DNA of 64,000 nucleotides from Streptomyces graminofaciens. GTDB lineage: Bacteria; Actinomycetota; Actinomycetes; Streptomycetales; Streptomycetaceae. Positions within the stretch are counted from its first letter, which is position 1. Each line of letters begins with the position of its first letter. The stretch covers positions 6,974,001-7,038,000 of the forward strand of contig NZ_AP018448.1 of the NCBI RefSeq assembly GCF_030294945.1, read 5' to 3'. Below are positions 31,826-43,072 of this stretch, piece by piece. Made by a program: the position numbers and the translations under genes. The notes under the pieces are model-generated. The model made no database searches. It was not told the origin of the DNA and was given only the letters and a program-made list of their open reading frames with translations.

Positions 31826-32581
31826 ATGACCAAGACCCTCGGACTCATCGGCACCGGCATGATCGGCGGTGCCCTCTCCCGGCTGGCCGTCGCCGCCGGG
31901 CTGGATGTCGTCGTCAGCAACTCGCGCGGCCCCCAGTCGCTCGCCGACCTCGTCGCCGAACTGGGCCCGCGCGCCCGCGCCGCCACGCCCGCCGAGGCCG
32001 CCGAGGCCGGTGACCTCGTCGTGGCGACGATCCCGTTGCGCGCGTACGACCGGCTGCCCGCCGCAGCCCTGGCCGGCCGGACGGTGATCGACACCATGAA
32101 CTACTACCCGGAGCGCGACGGCCGCCTGCCCGAGCTGGACGAGGGCGGGACGACCTCAAGCACCCTCGTCCAGCGGCATCTGGCCGACTCCCGGGTGGTC
32201 AAGGCGTTCAACAGCATCGACTTCCACCACCTGTTCATCGGCGCCCGCCCCGTCGGCGCCCCCGACCGCAGCGCCCTGCCGATCGCGGGCGACGACCCGG
32301 CCGCCAAGGCGGAGGTCACCGCGCTGCTCGACACCCTCGGCTACGACGCCGTCGACCTCGGCACCCTCGCCGAGAGCTGGCGGAGCGAGCCCGGCACCCC
32401 GGTCTACGTCCAGCCGTACATCCCGCGGCAGCCGGAGGGGCTGAGCCAGGAGGAGGCGGGGCGCTGGTTCTTCGAGTCGCCGATCGCCCCGCTGCCCGCC
32501 GCCCGAGTCGAGGAACTGCTCGCCCAGGCCGTACGCGGCCCGGCGGGCGGAACGCTCCCGGCGGGCGCGCTCGGGGACTGA
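31826..32581 (+). CDS. F420-dependent NADP reductase-like oxidoreductase
   Basis: A 251-residue Rossmann protein of the NADPH-dependent F420 reductase type. ATG 31826 follows GGAG. The dinucleotide motif is GLIGTGMIGGALSRLAVAAG (about 6-25) with VVVSNSRGP after beta-2, the NADP-preferring SNSRG loop. Further motifs are VVATIPLRAYDRLPA, VIDTMNYYPERDG and VVKAFNSIDF. The reaction would be hydride transfer between NADP(H) and a cofactor or small molecule; the precise partner is unknown. It is probably repressed by the divergent TetR and possibly co-transcribed with the following dienelactone hydrolase (74 bp gap). Confidence 0.85.
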   Translation: MTKTLGLIGTGMIGGALSRLAVAAGLDVVVSNSRGPQSLADLVAELGPRARAATPAEAAEAGDLVVATIPLRAYDRLPAAALAGRTVIDTMNYYPERDGRLPELDEGGTTSSTLVQRHLADSRVVKAFNSIDFHHLFIGARPVGAPDRSALPIAGDDPAAKAEVTALLDTLGYDAVDLGTLAESWRSEPGTPVYVQPYIPRQPEGLSQEEAGRWFFESPIAPLPAARVEELLAQAVRGPAGGTLPAGALGD

Positions 32582-32655
32582 AGGGACGGATCCCTGCACC
32601 AGCCGGGAGTCACGACCTACGACAGCCACACCGCACGCAAGGAGCGAGCAACCCC

Positions 32656-33411
32656 ATGCCCCCCGTACTCGGCACCCCCGTCGACATCCCCACCCCCGAC
32701 GGGACCGCCGACGCCTATCTCGCCCACCCCGACGACAACGCCCCGCACCCCGCCGTACTGATGTACATGGACGCCTTCGGGCTCCGCCCGCACCTGAAGG
32801 GGATGGCGGACCGGCTGGCGGCGGCCGGGTACACGGTCCTCGTCCCCAACGTCATGTACCGCAGCGGGCGGGCGCCCCTGGTGGAACTGCCCGAGTTCAT
32901 CGACCCGGTCGAGCGCCCGGAGATCATCGAGCGGATCCGCCCGCACATGCTGGGGCTGACGCCCGAGGCATCCATGCGGGACGCCGCCGCGTACCTCGAC
33001 TGGCTGGCCGCGTCCCCGCTGACGACCGACGGTCCGGCCGGGGTCACCGGGTACTGCATGGGCGCGGGCCTCGCCCTGCGCGCGGCGGGCACGTACCCGG
33101 AGCGGGTCGCCGCGGCGGCCGGGTTCCACGGCGCCCACCTCGCGACCGAGTCGCCGGACAGCCCCCACCGGCTCGCCGAACACATCACCGCCGAGCTGTA
33201 CTTCGGCCACGCCGACAACGACGGCACCAACCCCGCCGAGGACGTGGCCCGCCTCGACAAGGCCCTCGCGGCGGCCGGCGTCCGCCACCGCACCGAGGTC
33301 TACACCGGCGCCCATCACGGCTTCACCCAGGCCGACACGGCGATGCACAGCGCGGAGGCGACGGAACGGCACTGGGCCGCGGTTCTCGACCTGCTGGGCC
33401 GCAGCCTCTGA
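32656..33411 (+). CDS. Dienelactone hydrolase family protein
   Basis: A 251-residue alpha/beta hydrolase of the dienelactone hydrolase type. ATG 32656 follows AAGGAG. The catalytic set is complete: Cys134 in GVTGYCMGAGLAL, Asp187 in FGHADNDG, and His221 in YTGAHHGF. The N-terminal IPTPDGTADAYLAHP and AVLMYMDAFGLRPHL strands match the family. Substrate may be a lactone from aromatic degradation, but family members act on many esters. Likely in one operon with the reductase upstream. Confidence 0.88.
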   Translation: MPPVLGTPVDIPTPDGTADAYLAHPDDNAPHPAVLMYMDAFGLRPHLKGMADRLAAAGYTVLVPNVMYRSGRAPLVELPEFIDPVERPEIIERIRPHMLGLTPEASMRDAAAYLDWLAASPLTTDGPAGVTGYCMGAGLALRAAGTYPERVAAAAGFHGAHLATESPDSPHRLAEHITAELYFGHADNDGTNPAEDVARLDKALAAAGVRHRTEVYTGAHHGFTQADTAMHSAEATERHWAAVLDLLGRSL

Positions 33412-33425
33412 ATACCTGAACCGGG

Positions 33426-33469
33426 CGACACCGCCCTGCTGTTGACGTCCTCATCGCCGGGCGGTGTCG
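33426..33469. terminator. Bidirectional terminator
   Basis: CGACACCGCCC (33426-33436) pairs with GGGCGGTGTCG (33459-33469) across a 22-nt loop, between two converging genes. Confidence 0.7.
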
Positions 33470-33475
33470 AACGGC

Positions 33476-35851
<2,376 letters not shown>

Positions 35852-36011
35852 GTCGTACCCCCTGTTGACTGAACCGGGGCCCGCTGATCATGCGGGCCTC
35901 GGCTCAGCGTAGGAACAACTACCTTGTTACGAAGGTGAGTTGAGGGGATTAGATGTACGTGTAATGGAAGCGGACGATCCGCCTCGGTATGTGGACCCGT
36001 GTGGGTCCGCC

Positions 36012-37523
36012 TCAGGCGCTGCCGCCGACCACCTTGCGCAGGAACTGTGCCAGCGACCGCGTGGCCGTGTTGTGGGCGGTCGCGGCGAACAGCGGGTCGA
36101 GGTGGTTCATGCCGTTGTCCGACTCGTAGACGCCGTACGGCACCCGGGAGCCGGCCGCGACCTTGCGGGCCCCCTCCAGGACCGTGCCCTTGGAGTAGCT
36201 GGTCCCGAAGGCGTAGAGCGGTACGTCGAGCCCGGCGCCGTGGCGCAGCCGCAGGCCCAGTGAGCGGGCGAGGTCGGTGTCGGCGTAGACGTCGGCGACA
36301 TCGAGGTCCACGGAGAGCCGGGCGGGCCAGTACCACTCCCAGACCCCGGGCACGGGCCCGGCGTAGGCCTCGGCGACACGGGAGATGGGCGTGATCCCGT
36401 CATCGACCCACCCCCGTACGCCGTTGCCGTCCGCGTTCTCGGCGAAGTGCCCCGAGTGGACGCTGATGTCGTTCGGCCAGCCGAACCCGGTGTCGACGAG
36501 GAGGCCGAGCAGGGCCGCGTTGCTGATCGGTGCGGCGGGCCGCAGGGCGTCCGGCAGCCGGGGCTGAAGCACGGAACGGCCCGCGGGGTCGTGGTGGGCG
36601 TACCACCCGGCGAGCTGGTACCAGATCTGGGTGCTCTCGGCCCGGCTGCCCAGTCCGACCCCGCTGATGGTCATGTCGAACACGGCCCCGCCCTCGATCG
36701 CCGCGAGCCGCTGCCGGACCTCCTCGGGCGAGTCCTGCACGGGCGTACCGTTCCCGTCGAACGCCCCCAGCACCCCGCCGTCGATCACCGCGAGCCCGAC
36801 GAGGTCCCGGAACCCGGGCCGCCCGCCGAAGTCCCAGGCGGCGTACGCCAGCGCGGTGGTCGCACCCCAGGAGTGCCCTCCGAGCACGACCCGTCGCCGA
36901 CCACCGCCCGCGGCGGCCAGCACCACCGCACGGAGGTCGTCGAGCGTGAGCGGCAGCCCCCAGTCGGCGGCGAAGGGGGAGGAGGCGGGGTCCTGGGCGC
37001 GGTAGTGGCCGTCGAGGTAGTAGGCGGCGGGGTCGGGGGAGGAGGTGGGGGCGGAGGTGAAGGTGGAGGCGGCGTTGAACCCGCTTCGGTCCGCGAGGTT
37101 CTCCTCCCGCCGGTCGAACGCCCACACCTGCACCCCGGGCACGGCCGCGACCAGATCCCGGGCCATCAGCCGGAAGTCGTTGGCGGCCCCGAACATCCCC
37201 GGCACCAGCACGAGGACCGTACCGGCGTCGCGGGGTCCGATCTTGAGCACGTGGACACGGTCGGCGGCGGCGGGTCCGCCGCCGGGGGCGACGGGTATCG
37301 CGGTGTACGTCTCGGGGGTGGCGGCTCGGTGGGTGGGAGCGGAGGTGGGGGTCGGGGCCGTGCGGTGGGGAGTGGTGGCCGCCGCGGCCCGCGCGGTTCC
37401 GGCCGTACCGGCGGTGAGGGCCAGCCCACTCAGCGCGGTCCCGCTCAGCAGGGTCCTGCGCGACAGGAATCGGCGCGACTGGGATCGGTCCGACTGGGAT
37501 CGGCGCGTCAGATGGTTCGTCAT
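36012..37523 (-). CDS. Secreted alpha/beta-hydrolase (lipase-like)
   Basis: A 503-residue exported hydrolase from ATG 37523 (AAGGAGACG upstream). The N-terminus has many Arg and a twin-arginine signal (LSRRTLLSGTALSG), then a Pro/Thr linker. The fold shows VLVLVPGMFGAANDFRLMAR, WAFDRREENLADRSG, the nucleophile Ser in VVLGGHSWGATTALAYA, the acidic residue probably in VPLYAFGTSYSKG region, and a catalytic His likely in SDNGMNHLDPLFA. Nearby GLAVIDGGVLGAF fits a lipase/esterase. Substrate unknown. It is followed at 35.9 kb by the start of the FlgD-type protein gene on the same strand, 160 bp away. Confidence 0.8.
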   Translation of the reverse strand: MTNHLTRRSQSDRSQSRRFLSRRTLLSGTALSGLALTAGTAGTARAAAATTPHRTAPTPTSAPTHRAATPETYTAIPVAPGGGPAAADRVHVLKIGPRDAGTVLVLVPGMFGAANDFRLMARDLVAAVPGVQVWAFDRREENLADRSGFNAASTFTSAPTSSPDPAAYYLDGHYRAQDPASSPFAADWGLPLTLDDLRAVVLAAAGGGRRRVVLGGHSWGATTALAYAAWDFGGRPGFRDLVGLAVIDGGVLGAFDGNGTPVQDSPEEVRQRLAAIEGGAVFDMTISGVGLGSRAESTQIWYQLAGWYAHHDPAGRSVLQPRLPDALRPAAPISNAALLGLLVDTGFGWPNDISVHSGHFAENADGNGVRGWVDDGITPISRVAEAYAGPVPGVWEWYWPARLSVDLDVADVYADTDLARSLGLRLRHGAGLDVPLYAFGTSYSKGTVLEGARKVAAGSRVPYGVYESDNGMNHLDPLFAATAHNTATRSLAQFLRKVVGGSA

Positions 37524-37658
37524 CTTCGGTCGTCTCCTTGGAAGTTGGGGGGTGAGACACCGTTGATCCCAAGCTTCTCCCGAGGGGTGTGGGGGGTTTG
37601 CACCGGGGCGGAGTTCATGTCGCCGGCCCGGCCCTCGGCGGCGGACTGCCGGTGGATC

Positions 37659-37688
37659 CGTCAGCCCCCTCGGACGAGGGGGCTGACG
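37659..37688. terminator. Perfect hairpin in the spacer left of a TetR remnant
   Basis: CGTCAGCCCCCTC (37659-37671) and GAGGGGGCTGACG (37676-37688) form a 13-bp stem with a 4-nt loop. It can serve either strand. Confidence 0.65.
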
Positions 37689-37695
37689 CGTCCAG

Positions 37696-37746
37696 GGGGA
37701 CAGGGCGAGGGTGTCTTCCGCGGGGACAGGGCGAGGGTGTCTTCCG
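37696..37746. repeat. Two tandem copies of a 26-bp unit
   Basis: GGGGACAGGGCGAGGGTGTC plus TTCCG occurs at 37696-37720 and again at 37722-37746. No function is apparent; it marks slippage or rearrangement in the spacer before the TetR remnant. Confidence 0.85.
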
Positions 37747-37800
37747 TGCGGGCCGGAGTCGGCGACGGTGCCGCAGTCCCGGTTGGCGAACACAGGGCCC

Positions 37801-38061
37801 TACCAGGGCCTGTCGCGCCACGTCTTCGGCAGCGTTCCCGCCGCCGCTCGCCCCTGCTCGTATCCCGCCCGCGCCGTCCCCGCGCTGACCGCCGCGACCA
37901 CGCCCGACGCCTGGCGCCGCCCCCTGGCCCTCCTCCTCGACGGCCTGCGCGCCACCTCGGCCCCGCCCCCGCCGCTCCCGGGCCACGCCCTCACGGAGGC
38001 GCAACTCGGCGACGTATTGGGGGAGTTGGGGCCACACAGAGCGCCCCGCGAGCGCGGCTGA
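37801..38061 (+). pseudogene. C-terminal fragment of a TetR-type regulator
   Basis: The frame reads RAVPALTAATTPDAWRRPLA, then LLLDGLRATS and GHALTEAQLGDVLGE before the stop at 38061. The WRRPLALLLDGLRA pattern and the trailing Pro-rich loop resemble the C-terminal end of TetR-family ligand domains. No helix-turn-helix portion precedes it and no start codon with ribosome site is present. Probably a deletion remnant. Confidence 0.4.
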
Positions 38062-38241
38062 GTGGCGGGGGCCTTCAGTCGGGGGTAGCGCGCAGCTCGG
38101 AGAGGTGAGACGACTGCGGGCGAAATGGCGAAATGGCGAAGACTCATGGCCGGGGCCCGTATCGGGCTGTGCCTGCCGGGCGTCACCTTGGGTGCTTGCC
38201 GTCGCGCTCTCCAGACCGGCCTTTACGTGACGGGTTGATCC

Positions 38242-38284
38242 TGCATTACCCTATGCAACTTTTCGGTAACTCTATGTATAGAGT
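38242..38284. promoter_or_regulatory. Inverted repeats in the aquaporin promoter region
   Basis: TGCAT-TACCCT-ATGCA (38242-38257) and the perfect palindrome ACTCTATGTATAGAGT (38269-38284, centre GT) lie 70-115 bp upstream of the aquaporin start, in an unusually A+T-rich patch. One may contain the -10 region (TATGTATAGAG) and the other an operator. Confidence 0.45.
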
Positions 38285-38355
38285 GGAGGATCTGGCGAGT
38301 ACGGGACTTCACAGACCGCAGTGGTCACCGGGTGCCCATCCGGGAAAGGAACGAC

Positions 38356-39099
38356 ATGGTCCGTAAATTGGCCGCGGAACTGCTGGGAACAGGAATGCTC
38401 GTGTATTTCGCCGTCGGGGTGGCAACCCTGTCGTTCGGCTTCGGCACTGCGGGGGACAGTTACGCCGCCGGCGTGGTCGCCACCGCGCTCGCGTTCGGTC
38501 TTGTCCTACTGGCACTGGCATACGTGCTCGGGCCCGTCTCCGGCTGCCACGTCAATCCAGCCGTCACCGTCGGAGCCCTGGTGGCCGGCCGAATTCCGCT
38601 GGTCGAGGCGGTCGGTTACTGGCTTGCGCAGTTCACCGGCGGCATCCTCGGGGCTTTGCTCCTGTGGGGTACGTTCGCCGGTTCACCCGGCTACAACCGT
38701 TCGACCATCGGCCTTGGGGCCGACGGCTGGGGTGCCGCCAGCACCATCCACATCAATGGAGGCGGCGCCTTCCTGACCGAGGTCGTGCTGACCACTCTCT
38801 TTGTCTTCATCGCCCTCGGCGCGACAAGCAAGACCTCGAATGACACCGTCGCAGGACTGACGATCGGGCTGGCGCTCTCCGTATGTCACCTCATCGGGAT
38901 TCCGATCACTGGAACGTCGGTGAACCCCGCCCGCAGTCTCGGTCCCGCCCTCATCGTCGGCGGGACAGCCCTTTCCCAGGTCTGGCTCTTCATCATCGCC
39001 CCCCTCATGGGTGGCATCCTGGCCGCCGGCCTCTACATGCTGATCTTCCCGAAGTCCGAACCCGTCCAGCGTGAAACCCTGGTCAGCGGCGCCGGCTGA
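38356..39099 (+). CDS. aqpZ: Aquaporin (MIP family, AqpZ-like water channel)
   Basis: A 247-residue integral membrane protein from ATG 38356 behind AAAGGAAC. Six hydrophobic segments and two half-helices carry the NPA signatures HVNPAVT (Asn67) and SVNPARS (Asn190, with the selectivity-filter Arg). A His in SVCHLIGIPITGTS matches the filter His of AqpZ and points to water rather than glycerol transport. The N-terminus KLAAELLGTGMLVYFAVG is typical. Lower third-position G+C and more codon variety than neighbouring genes hint at acquisition. Monocistronic, with A+T-rich palindromes upstream. Confidence 0.9.
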   Translation: MVRKLAAELLGTGMLVYFAVGVATLSFGFGTAGDSYAAGVVATALAFGLVLLALAYVLGPVSGCHVNPAVTVGALVAGRIPLVEAVGYWLAQFTGGILGALLLWGTFAGSPGYNRSTIGLGADGWGAASTIHINGGGAFLTEVVLTTLFVFIALGATSKTSNDTVAGLTIGLALSVCHLIGIPITGTSVNPARSLGPALIVGGTALSQVWLFIIAPLMGGILAAGLYMLIFPKSEPVQRETLVSGAG

Positions 39100-39244
39100 A
39101 GAGTGTCCTGCCGCCGCGGAAGGCCCTGAGGACGCGCGGTCAGTCGTCCCCGGCGCCCGAGCCGGGGCTCCGGCTCCCAGGAGAGCGGCCCCGCAACGGC
39201 CGCAGGGCCCTGTGTCACCTGTCGTCAGCCGGTGTCACCTGACG

Positions 39245-40189
39245 TCAGCTGATGCAGATCACGAGCAGGCAGAGCCCCGACGAGGACGAGGAGTCGGACG
39301 AGTCGCTGCCCGAATCCGACGTACCCGAGTCCGAGCCGGTCGAGCCGGTGCCGTCGCTGGCGCTGTCCCCGGTGCCGGAGCCGGTGCCTGATCCGGTGCT
39401 GTCGTCGGTGGCGGGGGGCGTCGTCGTCCCGTCCGTAGCCGTGTCCGAGCCGGTGCCGGAATCCGCACCCGACCCCACGCCCGTGTCGGCGCTGGTTCCG
39501 CTGCCGCTGCCGCCCGAGGACTGGTCGGCGCTCTGTGCCTGCCGCGAGGACGGGGTGTTCGTCGACTGCGTGGAGGCCTCGGAGTCCCGCTCCACGAGCG
39601 GCAGGGTCGTGCGGGGGCGGCCGTCGGGGTAACGGCCCTGCGGGGCGCCCGTGTCGGTGTTCCGCGCCCGCCCCGTGTCCGGGGATCCGTCGCCGGAGCC
39701 GGACGACGACGGCGGGGTGTACTGGTCCGCCTCGTCCTCGATGCCGCCCATGCCGGTGGTGTCGGGAGCCGTGGCCGCCTGCGTACGGCCGCCGCCGCTG
39801 CCCTGCCGGTCCATCGAGGCCAGCGTCAGACCGCCCCCGACCAGCGCCACGGCGGTCGCGAGCACGGCCTTGCGCTTGTTCTTCTTCCAACGGGCCACCT
39901 GGCGCCGGCGGGCGGCCCGGCCCTGGGGCGCGGAGGGCGCGCCTTCGACATCGACACCGGTGTCCACGTCGGCATGGGTGTCGCCCGCATCGGTCGGCGG
40001 AGCGCCGTCGTGCCAGGTGTCCGGCACCCTCGGCGTCTCCGGTACGGCGGTGAACTCCCACGTCGGCGCCGCCATGGCGATCGGGGCCACGGCGATCGGC
40101 GCCGGGGCTATGTCCGGGGCGTACGCGCCGCACCCGGGGCACACCAGGGCGCCGTTGAGGTGCCGACGGCACGAGGTGCAGTAGTCCAT
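39245..40189 (-). CDS. SCO2400-family zinc-ribbon membrane protein
   Basis: A 314-residue protein from ATG 40189 behind AGGAAGACAG. It begins with MDYCTSCRRHLNGALVCPGC, a four-Cys zinc ribbon, characteristic of the streptomycete SCO2400-like family. A Pro/Ala region follows, then a basic segment (RRRQVARWKKNKRK) and one membrane helix (about 125-145). The outside part is low-complexity Ser/Gly/Thr/Asp (repeated GSGTGSGTGDSASDG) and ends in the hydrophobic GLCLLVICIS. Function unknown. The layout (zinc ribbon inside, disordered stalk outside) suggests a sensor or scaffold. Confidence 0.82.
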   Translation of the reverse strand: MDYCTSCRRHLNGALVCPGCGAYAPDIAPAPIAVAPIAMAAPTWEFTAVPETPRVPDTWHDGAPPTDAGDTHADVDTGVDVEGAPSAPQGRAARRRQVARWKKNKRKAVLATAVALVGGGLTLASMDRQGSGGGRTQAATAPDTTGMGGIEDEADQYTPPSSSGSGDGSPDTGRARNTDTGAPQGRYPDGRPRTTLPLVERDSEASTQSTNTPSSRQAQSADQSSGGSGSGTSADTGVGSGADSGTGSDTATDGTTTPPATDDSTGSGTGSGTGDSASDGTGSTGSDSGTSDSGSDSSDSSSSSGLCLLVICIS

Positions 40190-40597
40190 CGCTGTCTTCC
40201 TGAGTCGACATGCCGTCGGCCCACCGGACCGCGGCCCGGTCACATGTCACGCGCGAACCTTGCGGTTTCGCAAGTTCGTTCGTGGGATCGAGCGGCCTGT
40301 CACGCTAACGAGCCTTTCTCCGGAGACTGTGGAGTACGTGTGACGCTCCTGCGCGGATTCGGGGCTTCTCCTGAGAGACCGTGGCCCTCACGCCACACCC
40401 GTTCTGGTGATTTTCTTACCCAACAGGCAACCCACGCACGGCATTCACCACTCTCACAGGTCGCCCACAGGCCTGGTTCGGCTTCGGCTTCGGTGCACGC
40501 GGGGTGCTTGGGGGAGTGCCCGTACCGTCCCGGCCGCGCCGGTCGTGGGTTGCCCAGTCCGATGCCATTGACCATGGCACTCGCAGACGAGGAATCG
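40190..40597. other. Long divergent promoter region without a gene
   Basis: About 400 bp between the SCO2400-like and lysyl-oxidase-like genes. It holds a hairpin CGAACCTTGCG/CGCAAGTTCG (40254-40278) and an A+T-richer patch with GATTTTCTTACCC around 40408. The length and structure leave room for a leader RNA element upstream of 40598, but I recognise no riboswitch class. No coding frame is supported. Confidence 0.4.
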
Positions 40598-42361
40598 ATG
40601 ACCAGTCAGAAGACGAGTCACCACGACAGCCAGTACGACCGTCACCAGGACAGTCACCACAACGCTCACCACCAGGGTGGGGACCGCGGCCGCGCCAGGC
40701 GTTCGGGCCTGGCCGCGCTCGCGGCGCTCACCGTCGTGGCCGCCGTGGCCGGAGCCGCTCCCGGCGCCGGAGCGGCCGGCAAGGCCAAGGCCGCGGCCGG
40801 TACGCCGAAGCTCAAGATGATCGCCGCGTCGAAGTCCGTGACGGCCTGGCGCTGGAACGGGGAGAACGGCCCCGAGGTCGGCCTGGACCTCGGCACGTAC
40901 CTCACCGTCGACGGCGCGCCGCTGGAGTTCAAGGTGACCCGGAAGTCCTACAAGGACCCCGTGGTCGCCCAGCAGATCTTCCACAAGGGCAAGACGACGA
41001 CGGCGAAGAAGCTGCCCGCCGGGCTGGTGAAGGACTTCTCCGGGCTGGCCGGCTTCCTGGAGGTGTCGATCAAGGACGCGTCCGGCAAGGAGGTCGTCAA
41101 GCAGAAGGGCACCTTCTGTCCGAACAACGCCTCCGGCCGTATCCGCCCGGACGCCCCGGCGACCCCGCACTACCCGCAGAGCTGCCCGACCAACCCGTTC
41201 ACGCTGGGTTCGGTGTGGGGCGTGGAGAAGGGCTGGGCGGCCAACACCAGCGCGATCGACTACGACAAGCCGGTGGACATCCCGGCGGGTGAGTACACGG
41301 CGAAGGTCGGGGTCGCCAAGAAGTACCGCGACCTGTTCGGCATCCCCGACGACCGGCCGACGATCAAGCTGACGGTGAAGCAGGTCGACGAGGGCGAGGG
41401 CGGTGGGGGCGGTGTCGGCGTGGCCCCGCAGTCCTCCGCCCACCACGGCGGTGCCGACGCGCCCGCCTCCGGCCACGGCGCCCACTCCTACGGCCCGAGA
41501 GGCGCCGACGCGCCCACGGCCCCGGCGCTCTCCCACGCGCTGGAGGACCTCGGTCAGGCCGTCCACCTGGGCGACGGGAAGGGCCACACCGACGGCTCGC
41601 GCATCGCGCCCGCGCTCAAGCCGGCCGCCCAGCGCCCCACCGGCAAGGCGGGCGCCCCGAAGAACATCCCGATGCCGGACCTGCGCTCGCTGCCGGCCTG
41701 GGAGATCGCCGTCACCGACGGCGAGGACGGCGACGTACCGGGCAAGGACTACCTCGCCTTCGCCGCCAACGTCTGGAACGCGGGCCCGGCGCCCCTCGTC
41801 GTGGACGGCTTCCGCAAGCCGGGCGCCGAGCTGATGGACTCGTACCAGTACTTCTACGACGCCAAGGGCAAGCAGGTCGGGTACGCCCCGGCGGGCACCA
41901 TGGAGTGGGACCCGCGCGTCGGCCACGAGCACTGGCACTTCACCGACTTCGCCAGCTACCGCCTGCTGAGCGCGGACAAGAAGGACATCGTCAAGAGCGG
42001 CAAGGAGGCGTTCTGCCTCGCCAACACCGACGCCGTCGACTACACGGTGAAGAACGCCAACTGGCACCCGTTCAACACGGACCTGGAGAGCGCCTGCGGT
42101 GAGCAGAACTCCATCTCCGTGCGCGAGGTCCTCGACGTCGGCTCCGGCGACACGTACACCCAGTACCGCCCCGGCCAGTCCTTCGACGTCACGGACCTGC
42201 CGAACGGCACGTACTACATCGAGGTCATCGCCAACCCGGAGAAGCGGCTCAAGGAGACCAACTACAAGAACAACGTCGCGCTCCGCAAGGTCGTCCTGGG
42301 CGGCACGCCGGGCAAGCGCACGGTGAAGGTCCCGCCGCACGACCTGATCAACGCCAAATAG
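40598..42361 (+). CDS. Lysyl oxidase-like secreted copper protein
   Basis: A 587-residue exported protein. ATG 40598 follows GAGGAA. Before the signal helix (about 40-60) is an unusual cytoplasmic tail rich in His, Asp and Gln. The mature N-terminal region (70-270) contains strands such as VTAWRWNGENGPEVGLDLGT and a Cys pair. A Gly/His-rich linker (about 270-330) precedes a lysyl-oxidase-like domain at about 365-580, with the copper motif VGHEHWHFTDFASYRLL (His443, His445, His447) and later FCLANTD, ESACGEQNSISVREVLDVG, and TYYIEVIANPE. Expected: copper amine-oxidase-type or binding activity outside the cell. A terminator follows. Confidence 0.87.
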   Translation: MTSQKTSHHDSQYDRHQDSHHNAHHQGGDRGRARRSGLAALAALTVVAAVAGAAPGAGAAGKAKAAAGTPKLKMIAASKSVTAWRWNGENGPEVGLDLGTYLTVDGAPLEFKVTRKSYKDPVVAQQIFHKGKTTTAKKLPAGLVKDFSGLAGFLEVSIKDASGKEVVKQKGTFCPNNASGRIRPDAPATPHYPQSCPTNPFTLGSVWGVEKGWAANTSAIDYDKPVDIPAGEYTAKVGVAKKYRDLFGIPDDRPTIKLTVKQVDEGEGGGGGVGVAPQSSAHHGGADAPASGHGAHSYGPRGADAPTAPALSHALEDLGQAVHLGDGKGHTDGSRIAPALKPAAQRPTGKAGAPKNIPMPDLRSLPAWEIAVTDGEDGDVPGKDYLAFAANVWNAGPAPLVVDGFRKPGAELMDSYQYFYDAKGKQVGYAPAGTMEWDPRVGHEHWHFTDFASYRLLSADKKDIVKSGKEAFCLANTDAVDYTVKNANWHPFNTDLESACGEQNSISVREVLDVGSGDTYTQYRPGQSFDVTDLPNGTYYIEVIANPEKRLKETNYKNNVALRKVVLGGTPGKRTVKVPPHDLINAK

Positions 42362-42388
42362 GTCGTAGTCGGCCCCGGCGGTCTGTAC

Positions 42389-42445
42389 GACACTGTGGTG
42401 CCCCTGGGCTCCGTGCTTCGGCGCGGACCCCGGGGGCACCGTGTC
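42389..42445 (+). terminator. Terminator hairpin after the lysyl-oxidase-like gene
   Basis: GGTGCCCC (near 42397-42404) pairs with GGGGCACC (to 42440), extended outward by GACAC (42389-42393) with GTGTC (42441-42445), with a TCCG/CGGA inner stem and TTCG-containing loop. Confidence 0.7.
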
Positions 42446-42550
42446 GTCTCCGGGCGTTCTCCCCGGTGAGAAAAGTCCGGTGGCGTGTCAACCGTCCCGC
42501 CCGTCCCCGGCGTACAGCACATGGAATGTGACCACCCACCGGGGAGCCCT

Positions 42551-43072
42551 ATGACCGACGAGGAGTTCGAGGAGTTCTACACGTACTCCCGGCAGTCTCT
42601 GGTGGGACAGCTGTACCTGATGACCGGTGACCTGTACGAGGCGCAGGACGTGGTGCAGGAGGCGTACGTCCGTGCCTGGACCCGGCGGGCGCGGCTCGAC
42701 CGGGACGCCGGGCCCGAGGCCTGGATACGCACGGTCGCCTGGCGGCTGGCGATCAGCCGCTGGCGGCGCCGGGGCCGCTCCCTGGACGCCTGGCGGCGGC
42801 GCGCGAGCGGGCAGGCCGACAGCGCCCCGGCGCCCGAGCCCGGCACGGTCGCCCTGGTCGCCGCGCTCCGGCGGCTCTCGGAGCGGCAGCGGCGGGTCGC
42901 GGTCCTGCACTACGTCTGCGATCTGAGCGTCGACCAGGTCGCCGCCGAGACGGGTATCTCCCCGGGCACGGTCAAGACCCACCTCCACCGGGCCCGCGCG
43001 GCCCTCGCTCCCCAACTGGCCGATGTGTCCGAACTGTCCGGCGGAGTCCTGAAGGAGGACCAAGGTGTCTGA
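42551..43072 (+). CDS. SigE-family RNA polymerase sigma factor
   Basis: A 173-residue ECF-like sigma factor from ATG 42551 (GGGGAG upstream). Region 2 shows EFEEFYTYSRQSLVGQLYLM, GDLYEAQDVVQEAYVRAW and EAWIRTVAWRLAISRWRR. After a short linker, region 4 reads LRRLSERQRRVAVLHYVCDL, then SVDQVAAETGISPGTVKTHL. Group: actinobacterial SigE-type. The next gene starts 8 bp before its stop and encodes a one-helix membrane protein, the usual place of a regulatory partner. Target promoters unknown. Confidence 0.92.
   Translation: MTDEEFEEFYTYSRQSLVGQLYLMTGDLYEAQDVVQEAYVRAWTRRARLDRDAGPEAWIRTVAWRLAISRWRRRGRSLDAWRRRASGQADSAPAPEPGTVALVAALRRLSERQRRVAVLHYVCDLSVDQVAAETGISPGTVKTHLHRARAALAPQLADVSELSGGVLKEDQGV

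Noticed and set aside
40190..40597. ydaO-type or other riboswitch in the lysyl-oxidase leader
   Set aside because: Length and hairpins are suggestive, but I could not match the conserved bases of any riboswitch class.
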